Source: Hofstenia miamia (lineage: Eukaryota > Xenacoelomorpha > Acoela > Hofsteniidae). Taken from it: DNA of 64,000 bases. How positions within the stretch are numbered: position 1 is the first letter of the stretch; each line of letters starts with the position of its first letter. The stretch spans positions 2,048,225-2,112,224 of the forward strand of contig CABFPE010000051.1 in the NCBI GenBank assembly GCA_900660155.1. The letters run 5' to 3'. The translations under genes were made by a program, and so were the position numbers. The notes beneath the pieces are model-generated. The model searched no databases, had not been told where the DNA came from, and was given only the letters and a program-made list of their open reading frames with translations. Of the stretch, positions 55,243-64,000 are shown piece by piece.

Positions 55243-56659
55243 GTAAGTAATATTTATCATTAGTCAAGAAAAATTTTCATTCAGTTTGTTTCAGAATTTT
55301 TTGTATATTCCTAATTGGGATAAATTTGAAAATTTTATGCTTAAATATTAAATTGAAGGAAATCAACTGCTATTATCCGGGTATTTGGTCAACAAGTGTA
55401 TTATCAATGTTATAAAAACTTTCAAACTCACCAAAAATTTACATTATATAATATATTAATATTATCAATAAAAATAATAATTTATTAAACAATTGCATTT
55501 TACAAATTTTATAATGGGCTTAGATCATTTTTGTTGTAACAACTTTCTAAAATTTCCACTGCAGAAACAACTGATTGCGATGTACTGCTTCGTCTTGCAA
55601 CACCAGTAAGGCCAGTGCCAATGAAATCGCGGTCAGACTGTAAAGAAATAACCTGCTTAGCCCATCGTCTATGAGCAAAGACCTATAAGCTCTGATATTT
55701 GAACTTATTGGTCTTTAAGTAATGCGATGGCAGGCTATCATTTTTCTAGGATTTTAGTTGATATATCGTATGAGGAATTTTTTCAAATTTTTGATAAGGT
55801 AACAAGAACCTGTACTTCATTTTTGAAGGTCTAACAGCTTAATTGGCAAATGTAGCAGCTCTATGTGAGGACTTGCGGTTTTTTCAAAATAAATGGGGAG
55901 CAAGTCCCTACAGTCCCCCTTGAGCTCTTTTTTTGTCATGGATAGGCTTCTTCCCGAAATGATGCGTCTCCAATCAACCTTGTGATGAGCATCCCTACTA
56001 ATCAATCTTAACTGCAATATGTTAAATTAGATCATCACTTACTAAAAACATGATTCGATTCATCTTAAATATGCTGAATAATATTGCGATTATTAAGGTA
56101 AACAATTCCTTAAAACTAGTAATATCCTACGAAAAAAAACGATTTTATCCTGCGCATTTAATTATTTATTTTGCATTATTAAATTTATAACACCCCTAAG
56201 TGCATTCGTCTTAATAACATTAGGCTTCACTCAATTATTTCTCAACCACTCTTATTGCTCTTAACTCTTGCTTATCTTTATCGCCGTTTGCGTTTTTGCA
56301 CCGCTTATGCCAAGCTTGCCTTTGTATGAGTTTTTCATGTTTTCAGTAAAAATCTTTATCAGGTGTTTGATATTGTTTTGATATATTCATAAAATCCTGA
56401 GAGTAAAGTCGGTTGGGTTAAGGATGTGTTGCTGTTTTGATTTGGGATTTAAGTAAATATTACACTGTCACTAAAAGTAACTACAAAATTATTAAGCTAT
56501 GTATATTTTCTGTATTTCTTCCAATAGAGTAGCCTTTTTTTGTAAAAATTAAGGAAATATGCATTTCCAACTGGCATCTGCATATACATACCAATATAAC
56601 CATTCCACGATTATTTGGCTGAAAAATCTACAAATCAGATTTAATGCAAAAGTCTACAC

Positions 56660-57300
56660 ATAGAGCTGGGCCAGCCGGCTGAGCTGCTGCCACTGCCTTC
56701 ATATTTTAGGTCAGCCAGTCGTCGGAAAATTTAGACGGGTCAGCCGATTGATAAGTAAAACTATATCAAGACAAACGAAACGTGTCATTAAAAGGAAACC
56801 GCATTTCACGTGTTTGATATGGTCGTGACGCTCAATATTGATTAGGTTATGTCTTATTAATCAGATTGCCTGTAAGTGCATGATTAACCTTTTGCATATA
56901 GATAGTTTCACAATACTGCTTGTATCATATCGTAGGTCTGGAGCAAAAGTGTAAGAAGTGCAAAATTTCAGTTTTTAAATATACATGTTTTTGTGTTTAA
57001 TGAATCCTACATAAAAACTTTTTGAGTGCACATGTTACACTTTTGCACAAGATAACCGTCTTTACAATGCGTAAGAACCCAAACTGAAGTTCTAGAAACA
57101 AAGTAAGACATGAAAACTGATCAACGAGCCAAAAAACTAAAAAAGTGTGAAAATGCGATTTGTTACACTTTTGCTCCAGGCCCACGATATACGGTTTTTA
57201 CAGGGCTATGGGCATTATAGGGTTTCTGTATGGAATATTATACGGTCTAATCCATTTCTATAGATGTGGCTCAGCCGGCTGCGCTGCCAATAGCAGACGG
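56660..57300 (+). repeat. CAGCCGGCTG-bearing direct repeat region
   Basis: GGCCAGCCGGCTGAGCTGC near 56668 and GCTCAGCCGGCTGCGCTGC near 57269 are similar short GC-rich blocks in the same orientation, about 600 bp apart, on either side of the 56932 MITE. They may be two ends of an older element; the relationship is unclear. Confidence 0.35.
56932..57181 (+). mobile_element. TIR element, GGAGCAAAAGTGTAA family
   Basis: Ends TAGGTCTGGAGCAAAAGTG and CACTTTTGCTCCAGGCCCA are inverted repeats over about 18 bp. Additional TTACACTTTTGC copies occur inside, near 57034. Non-coding, about 250 bp; superfamily open. Confidence 0.7.
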
Positions 57301-57696
57301 CTGATGGTGGCGCCCATCTACTCATAGGCGTGAAAACTCTATATTATAGCAATTTAGGTAGATATAACATTTGCCAAAATAACGGTATGTCAATATGAAT
57401 ATATCATGGGATTATACATGTAATTACTTGATTTAAATGGGATAAATAACGCAGTAACTGGCTTATTAATAAATTCGAAGATAGAAAATATAATGCAACA
57501 ATCATAATTTTATATCAGCTTCAAAATTGTAAATTTAATCACGATGAATTTTTTCGCTCAACATGTTATGTTGTGTGCGCCATACAACTTAAAATTTTAA
57601 ACAACACACAGCGGCAAGCCTGGCTTATGCCGCTTGTCAATACACTGGCTTGAAAGTAATATTGAAATTTTGTACAAAATTGTGATGGTGTGTCTA

Positions 57697-58024
57697 AATT
57701 AGTGTTCTGTGGCCATGGCTGCGGCCAACTGCCGGCTGCGACCAAAGATTTTAGCTTACGGCCAAAATCGCGGCTAAATTCATTTCTGAACATTATGATG
57801 AACAATTCATTTCCATGATTTATATTTTTTAAAACTTAGTCCCATTGACCATTTTCTTTAATTGTTCGAACTACGGGCATGTTTTAATCGTTAAATTAAA
57901 AATTGCAGTATTTAACTTAGTAGTTGTTAAAAGCGCTAATTACTGCAAAAAAATCACGGCTAATGGCAGAATACGGCCAAGTGCCAGCTAAGTTCAAAAT
58001 TGCCTTGGCCGCAGAACAATAGCC
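57697..58024 (+). mobile_element. TIR element, TGTTCTGYGGCC family, copy 2
   Basis: It starts AGTGTTCTGTGGCCATGGC and ends GCCTTGGCCGCAGAACAAT. The interior matches 7517-7828. No clean target duplication. Subterminal GGCCAA/CGGCTG motifs are frequent. Confidence 0.75.
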
Positions 58025-58274
58025 AAAAGTACTTGAAAAGTTTAACTATTTTCATGAATATTTTTGAATTTTTTTAAATTTTTAAAATATTTGAATTCTC
58101 TTCATACAATATTTTCAGCTAAATTTTTTTCAGGTAAATTTAAGGCGTGCGGTGCTTAAAGTCTGGGAGATGCTTGTCAGAACGTAGATGTCTTCATTAG
58201 TTTTTTTAATTATAAGAGCTCAAAAATTTTTTCCAGGATCATGAAACATTTTCAAAAATTTCTAAGCTGTTTAA

Positions 58275-58410
58275 CCCTATTTCCACTAGGAATCTTTTAA
58301 AATCTGTGATGACCTCAACATACAATTTTTAAACGCTGATAACTCCCGAACTAAATGAAAATCTTTAAAATCTAAAAGTACCACAAGCTAGAGGGTTGTC
58401 TCCTTTTTCT
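58275..58410 (+). mobile_element. piggyBac-type MITE, copy 3 (left part)
   Basis: TTAA (58271-58274) followed by CCCTATTTCCACTAGG, a diverged version of the 51577 terminus, with GATGACCTCA and CCCGAACTAA blocks also resembling that copy. Right end not found. Confidence 0.5.
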
Positions 58411-58783
58411 TTGTTGTCTTAAATTCCCAACCTGGCTCTGTCGCGTCCAGTATGCGACAACTTCTGACTTTTCGCACGGTGCGCCTGAATGGACTCACAG
58501 AGGATTTTTTCAGAAATATCTCAGGGTTGTTGTTCCCATGGACATTAGACCCCCTCATTATCTCAACACTAGGTATGGAAATAATTTGAATTTCTCATTT
58601 TATTTGCATGTAATTCAGGTATAAGAACATGCTTTAGCACTTCATCATTGATTGAGCGGGTTCTACCCCATAGATGAGTCCATGTAAAAACCTTCCAATA
58701 TTTCTTTATAGGCAGACAAATCAGTTTGTTATGTAAAAGTAACACTAGTAGAAATAATGTTAAGGTTAGGATTATTTATGTAA

Positions 58784-58785
<2 letters not shown>

Positions 58786-58817
<32 letters not shown>
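58786..58817. repeat. (AT)n microsatellite
   Basis: AT array with one interruption (ACATAT). Confidence 0.9.
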
Positions 58818-58818
<1 letters not shown>

Positions 58819-59991
58819 GGCTCATTATATCTTGATAATGGGTTTGTTGATGTAATGCTTTCTTAATAAGTATATTAAGATTTTGGAGTTAGTTTGCAAC
58901 TGGAATTTTACTCTTCGACATTTCGTTATATTTGAATTTTGAAAAATGAAAAATGCAAACTTTTTAAAGACCAATAACGAACACATGATTTCCATAAAAT
59001 ATACTTAGAGCGAAATTTAAAAGATATGCGACTAGCAATGCTTGAATTGTTCCCTCAGCACTTAAAAAAATTACAGTCTCACTTCTATGATATCATTTTG
59101 ATTAATCTTTTAATAAAATACTAAACAATTTTTAATAATTAATGGACATATTTATTTTTAAGAGACAAATTATGTTAAGAAAATTCTAAGACTGTGTATA
59201 TTTGTAAAGCAGTGGAAGAGGATCAACGAAATTTTTTCCAATTTTTAAGATCTTTTAGTTTTTCATGATGTTCTTTTAAAGGATATTTAAGAAAAGGAAA
59301 TACCCATCTGTACTTAAAAATGATTTTGTAGATTTTTTTCCAAAGTTTAAGATGTTTCAAAAAAAGAAAATATAACTTTGAGTTTTGTTACGTAAATAAC
59401 CTAAAGCAATAGAACTCTTATATTTATCACTAAAACTTTTGGCCTCCATTCTTAGGGTATTATCGTTTTTTTCCAAAGCATGAATATAGAAAAATTAGGT
59501 TTCTTTTTTATTACATTCTCAAAATTTAAGAAAATGCTATCAATAACCTACGTTTCTTAGGAAATTTTGGCGAATTGTGTTTTAAGACTAACTGAATTTT
59601 GTTCGAGATTTCACTCATTGCTTCAAAAAGTAGTTTTACAAAATCATGGCGCGCTAATTTCAAATTTTTTGCTTGGATTGGGAATTGGCTAAATACAGTA
59701 TCATATGAAGATACTGTCTGGTGTAAAGTTGTCACAGTGAATAGTCTCGCAACATCAGAATATTGGGAATCAGACTTATACAATATATAAGTTAAATTGT
59801 ACTTCATTATTGTCAACTTCATCGTGTTAGCGAAAATTGGATGTAAATGCAGTCATAAATCTTAAATTTCGAAACTTTAAACATGAACATTTTCTTAATG
59901 AAGCATATTATGTTTAGATATTGTTTAGGAATACTGTGAGTTCCTACCTTAGGGAATTCATTAAAATGTGAGTTATTAAGGTATTTTTTAG

Positions 59992-61079
59992 AACTTCGGA
60001 TTGTGCCAAATACAACGAATACAACTGAGGAGGACGACGATTACTTCTATTATGAAGTTCCGGAGAGTGCTCTGCTGGCAGCTTTTGAGTTTTGTCTCTA
60101 CTCAATAATGGTTATCTGCATTTTATTTGGCTCATATTTGGTTATTAGGGCTGTTAAGAGTTCCCCTATGCTCCATTCAGCTCCTGGATATCTCATGGTA
60201 ATAATGTCTTCTTGCGATATATTGTTTGCAATATTACTTAGCGCGGGAATTTTCGCGATTCTTTTGCAAGATCCAGATCCTTACTCCGACAACGTGGTAC
60301 TCTTTTTGGGCGTGATATTCAGCTTAGCACAAAACATGAATGCAATGACATTGATGACCTCTGCTATTGATCGCCTCATTTCCATTTTGATGCCTTTTTC
60401 TTACTCCAACATCATAACGAAAACCAGAATTATGATAGCCTTCTTTGTAATGTGTATTGTAGGAATGATATTGCCACTGGTATGGGTTTTCAATGACATT
60501 GGTCGTCCCTACTACGATGGTCTTGTGTATTTGACATTTCTAATTACTGACAATCAATTCCACATTCGATTGTCCTTCATTTCAATGTTCTTCATTCCAG
60601 GATTAGTCATTATAATTTGTTACTTCATTATATTTCTGACTGTTATTAAGAAAAGATCAGCTAACAAACAACCAAAGGAGAAATCACTGAGAAGAGGTTC
60701 TTCAACTGTACAAAAATCTGCTCAGTTGATGTCTCACATTAATGCATGCAAAATGCTATTCATAGTAACGTTTCTCTACTTTTTGGGTTTTATCCCTTAT
60801 ATGTTGACGGATTACTTTCTTAGCATGGGCATATTCGTCCCTATTTATATTTACAAGCCGACTACGTGGATAATATTTCTCCAATCATGTGTAAATTTTA
60901 TCATTTTTTACAAAATGAACGTGTCCTTGAAAATCGCTATTAATAAAATTCTGCGGGACATTCCAATAATAAAAAAGCTCTTTGAAACTAAAACGTCCTC
61001 AACACAAGCTAACAATCAAGTGGTCAATGTCATGGGAAGCATCGACTCCATCAACTCTAGCCCTGACCCTTTTATGTAG
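59992..61079 (+). CDS. Class A (rhodopsin-like) orphan GPCR 1, main exon
   Basis: Seven-transmembrane receptor for an unknown ligand, acting in the plasma membrane through G proteins. Counting from Val at 60003 as 1: an acidic N-tail with two N-glycosylation sites (NTTNTT) and EEDDDYFYY; TM1 about 26-50; TM2 61-88 with the conserved Asp72 (SSCDILFA); TM3 98-130 ending AIDRLISI, a DRY variant; TM4 142-165; TM5 188-215 with Pro199; a basic third loop (KKRSANKQPKEKSLRR); TM6 246-270 with Pro265 in FGFIP-like LGFIP; TM7 283-304 with NFIIF in place of NPxxY. The usual TM3/ECL2 disulfide cysteines are absent. There is no in-frame ATG before TM1; the frame is open back to 59940 and GTATTTTTTAG at 59981-59991 is a good splice acceptor, so translation must begin in an upstream exon (proposed 55209-55242, giving about 373 residues). 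It faces GPCR 2 tail to tail. Confidence 0.9.
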
Positions 61080-61266
61080 GATGGCTGTTAATACTGAACT
61101 ATTTGATTATAAAGACGTGCTTGAAGGAGTTAAATTATCTTAATCAATACTAAAACTGTTTTTAATTACGCCTCTGAAGAAAATTAAGGACATTTTTCAC
61201 TTAATTCTATTATCTGATTGTGCAGTTTATGCTTGAGTTGAATGTTGTTGCTTTGCTATTCTAGGT

Positions 61267-61297
61267 AATAAAATAAATTGTATGATTTTTCAATAAA
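61267..61297 (+). terminator. Polyadenylation signals of GPCR 1
   Basis: Overlapping AATAAA hexamers at 61267-61277 and another at 61292-61297 lie about 190-215 bp after the GPCR stop codon. Confidence 0.6.
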
Positions 61298-61381
61298 TTT
61301 AATTCCCTCTTTTCAATCACATAAATAGATTACATAGATGGTCATCTCTTATTGATTTTGCTCAATATGTTATATTCGGAC

Positions 61382-61385
61382 TATA

Positions 61386-61429
<44 letters not shown>

Positions 61430-61430
61430 T
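61382..61430. repeat. (AT)n microsatellite
   Basis: Interrupted AT array (one ACATAT) between the two receptor genes. Confidence 0.9.
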
Positions 61431-61439
61431 TATGAGGAG

Positions 61440-63170
61440 TTCAAGTGTTCCAAAAATGGGAATGGCGAAGCTGACACATGGTTTGAAATGAACTTCTTAA
61501 AGCTGATTTCGACGATGTGTTTTGCTTTTATTTATTTTTAAAAACTTCGTATATTTTATTATTTTGCCCTTGTCTATGAAGTTCTTAATATTCTACCATA
61601 TAACAAAATTTACTTAAATTATGAGTGCCAGTTTTAAAAATTCTGAAATTGGAATGTCGGCACAAAATAACGTATATGCTAGCTTTCATAACATGGGTAA
61701 AAACAGGGCCAGTCTATAGAAACCGTAAAAGATAATGGCTTACTCTTAACATAACCAATATTTTTTAGATGAATAAAATACGATGAAATAAAAAACGAAT
61801 TTCTCTCATTGCTTAGCGTTTCCTAGTGTATTCATACATTGCTTTACATTGTATGATAGTAAATACCACAACATCGGGGCAAAAATCGAAATCGGAAACT
61901 AGATATATTTGAAAGAAGGTTCTTTTTGCAGAATCAAGTCAACAATGGTCGACATAAAAGATAAGACGAGTGAATCAGAAAGGAAGAAGCAAGATATTCT
62001 TACATGACTTTGGTATATAATAAACAATAATATTAAACGTTTGAAACTTTATGATTCTTCTTTTCATTTTTATTACTAAATCATGATAAGAAAAATAGTT
62101 CAAGCAAACAGTATTAATCAAAAGTCATGAAAGATAAGGTACTGTGCTTCTAAACAAGTTATTCACAAAGTTAGTGCATTGGCAAAGAATATATAGTTTT
62201 GTTGAGACGCTTGCCTAATTTGTCTAATGTCCATATATATTTTTACATAATATTGTGCAGTAATGAAAAGTTTCTGTGAGAAAACTACTGAAGTCTCTGA
62301 AATACTGCTTCTTTCTTTAAGGATAACTTTTGTGAAATTCTGATAAAAATTTATCTGAAATTCTGTGCGAAAAATACAGTGATGAGGCGGAGATGAAATC
62401 GGTTCGGATTACAAATCGGTTTGGATAGCATCAGGTTTAGAACTGACCGAATCTCAAATTTTAGAAAACATCGGATCTAAAAAATTTACAGAAATATTAT
62501 ATTCTCCATTTTAATTGTGCAGTTCTTGTTTTCATTGCTTTAGGTGCCATTTTTGAAACTAACTGCTACATTTGAAAAATGTTGATTTTTCGATTTGGAC
62601 ATAATGAATTCCCTAATTCACGATAGAAGAAAACTCAGAGCTATTCAATATTTATTCTGCATATTTTTGCAGGTTTGGCAGGAAAGTTTCTCGATTAAAT
62701 GGTGTACCAGAAATTTTAAGATCTTTTAATAGAGTGCGAATAACCAAAACGTTCTGCCAAGAGTTCTTACTTGCTAGAAAGCTATCCTTTGCCAATGTCA
62801 AGACACCTTTCTTAACAATCTTTGATACTTTTAAGTTCAGATGCTATTTACTGTAGTAGCCTGTAAAATGTAAAATTTTGATCAGTTATAAATTTTTACA
62901 AACACTTGTGTAGGCTTATTGTGCTACCAAAAACGCTACTGATCAATTTTTTCTGCTAAACTGGCGAATCCATTAACAAACTATGAGATATGAGCGTTTA
63001 ACAATGTTCTCAATTTAAGCAATAATATCTCAATAAACCATTGGACAATTGCTTCATTTGATGTAAAAATATCCTTGTCAAATCTGCATTTAATATGATG
63101 ACATAGATTTGTTCTATTGTAAATACATGTATTTTTGTTGAAGCAGAAAATATTAAAATAGCTCACGAAC
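61440..63170. other. Intergenic DNA between convergent GPCR genes
   Basis: AT-rich; presumably 3' flanks of both genes. No further gene or repeat pair recognised. Confidence 0.5.
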
Positions 63171-63176
63171 GGATAT

Positions 63177-64000
63177 TTATTTCATTCTTTTCAAAATAAA
63201 ACTATAACCCAAATTGATTCTGTTTTGAAATGCCGAACTAGAATAATAAAATATGATAGGGTTTAAGATAAACAGCAACAAACAGATCGAGTAATTAAAA
63301 TATGGTAAAATCAACAAACATACTTTGTCATCAACATGCAGCAAAGAGATCAGAACATAGCATATTTGAAATACTTCAATTATCCCTGCAATTACCCAAT
63401 ATAGAATAAATTTTAAGCGCATACGGGAAAGATCTCCAACCTCAGATTCTGCGGAATCAGAATCCAAAATATTGCGGGAAAACTTAAGCAGTATTCTCTT
63501 TATTTCTTGATAAATATGAGAAATGATTGAATAATACAGAAATGACGTCACAAGGAAGAACACAACAAAAACTACTGAAGTAACTATGCCAAACGCTTCC
63601 ATAATCGAAAAGAAAAATTGGCCATCTTTGATTATGTTTTGATGGCAGGCGTAATAATGTGCTCCAAGATAATTTGTGAATGTAGCAAAAGATGAAAGTA
63701 ACCATATAACGCAGAGGGCAGCAATATATATTACAGTAGCCTTTTTCTTTATGAACATTCTGTAATTTACATAATCCATTACAGCAAAATATCTAAGAAA
63801 TGTTACTATAAAAATGACAGTTAAGCACATAGCATTTGAAAGACTGATTAAGGAGAACTCGATTATTCCTACTAATGAATGTGATCCTTCTTCTAACGAA
63901 ACTCGTATTAAATCCGTTACAAACACAAATGAAGGTCCAAGCGCCCCAAAAAGAGTTGTAATGATGATTAATGTTGGCAAAGAGTTTTCTCTGTTTATCA
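63177..64000 (-). CDS. Class A orphan GPCR 2, partial (5' end off window)
   Basis: Seven-transmembrane receptor of unknown ligand. The frame is open to the window edge (INRENSLPTLIII..), so loop 1 and TM2 onward are present and the start lies beyond 64000; the TTG at 63980 is not a start. Counting that Leu as 1: TM2 1-27; TM3 36-68 ending TFLRYFAV, a DRY variant with Arg63-Tyr64; TM4 82-103 with Trp93; ECL2 with Cys112 (YYACHQN); TM5 125-155; an acidic patch in loop 3 (DSDSAESEVGD); TM6 188-214; TM7 226-246 with intact NPIIF; short basic tail KRMK then TAA. No Cys is visible at the start of TM3 to pair with Cys112. It shares class A layout with GPCR 1 but little sequence. TTTATT at 63176-63181 gives a minus-strand AATAAA overlapping the stop, too close to be a sure poly(A) signal. 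Confidence 0.9.
   Translation of the reverse strand, partial: INRENSLPTLIIITTLFGALGPSFVFVTDLIRVSLEEGSHSLVGIIEFSLISLSNAMCLTVIFIVTFLRYFAVMDYVNYRMFIKKKATVIYIAALCVIWLLSSFATFTNYLGAHYYACHQNIIKDGQFFFSIMEAFGIVTSVVFVVFFLVTSFLYYSIISHIYQEIKRILLKFSRNILDSDSAESEVGDLSRMRLKFILYWVIAGIIEVFQICYVLISLLHVDDKVCLLILPYFNYSICLLLFILNPIIFYYSSSAFQNRINLGYSFILKRMK

Larger units (their letters stand above)
55243..59991 (+). other. Proposed 4.7-kb intron of GPCR 1
   Basis: Bounded by GTAAGTA and GTATTTTTTAG. It contains the small elements at 56932, 57697 and 58275, an AT microsatellite, and otherwise unrecognised AT-rich DNA. The 98-codon minus-strand frame at 59526-59822 shows no domain. Confidence 0.45.

Noticed and set aside
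59526-59822. 98-codon minus-strand frame inside the proposed GPCR intron
   Set aside because: No domain recognised; overlapping plus-strand frame of similar quality.
59883-59991. Nearby first exon for GPCR 1 using ATG 59883 and a donor CTGTGAGT, with a 56-bp intron
   Set aside because: Joining at that donor creates a TAA codon (T|AA) at the junction, and the phases from the three nearby ATGs do not fit.
1-64000. tRNA, rRNA, CRISPR or bacterial-type operons
   Set aside because: Scanned for by eye; no cloverleaf-like box pair, rRNA core motif or regularly spaced short repeat was found.

Overview
This is AT-rich, gene-poor nuclear DNA from an animal, most likely an invertebrate. The signs are rhodopsin-type (class A) GPCR genes, spliceosomal GT/AG signals, interstitial TTAGGG/CCCTAA-type repeats, and a mixed set of eukaryotic transposons (hAT, P/THAP, piggyBac, pogo/psq, Tc1-mariner, a LINE and one probable solo LTR). 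I cannot name the species; a tunicate-, cnidarian- or hemichordate-like genome would fit. There is no prokaryotic-style gene organisation.

Layout. 1-10.5 kb: mostly unrecognised AT-rich DNA, with a hAT dimerisation-domain relic, small TIR elements and a decayed Tc1/mariner-group transposon (8103-9673). 10.6-14.4 kb: a small element, then a decayed LINE with ORF1, endonuclease and reverse transcriptase remnants. 15.6 kb: an AT microsatellite with an 84-bp assembly gap. 16-31 kb: a graveyard of DNA elements, many with visible 8-bp target duplications (hAT hallmark), plus a pogo/psq relic, a piggyBac relic, a pogo-type MITE and a perfect 190-bp tandem duplication. 30.6-35.5 kb: serial sequence duplications, each joined by a single N; these look like unmerged overlapping contigs rather than biology. 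32.4-38.6 kb: TIRs with an 8-bp duplication enclose the start of a THAP-domain protein cut by a 1000-N gap, a candidate P-superfamily transposon. 38.7-40.7 kb: two elements that carry telomere-like CCCTAA repeats, one of them nested inside another element. 40.8-45 kb: a hAT transposase relic and a 2.3-kb hAT-like element holding a probable solo LTR. 46-48.3 kb: another single-N misassembly. 48-58 kb: scattered MITEs, including piggyBac-type ones at TTAA, and one unrecognised coding-like stretch. 55-64 kb: two divergent class A GPCR genes in convergent orientation, the second running off the window.

The only convincing host genes are the two GPCRs. The first has no ATG in its main exon; a small exon 4.7 kb upstream supplies an ATG, a strong GTAAGT donor and the right reading phase, so I propose a two-coding-exon gene of about 373 residues with an overlapping upstream ORF. 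I found no RNA gene, CRISPR array or operon. The unusual signals are mobile-element structures and assembly artefacts; I see no convincing new multi-gene system.
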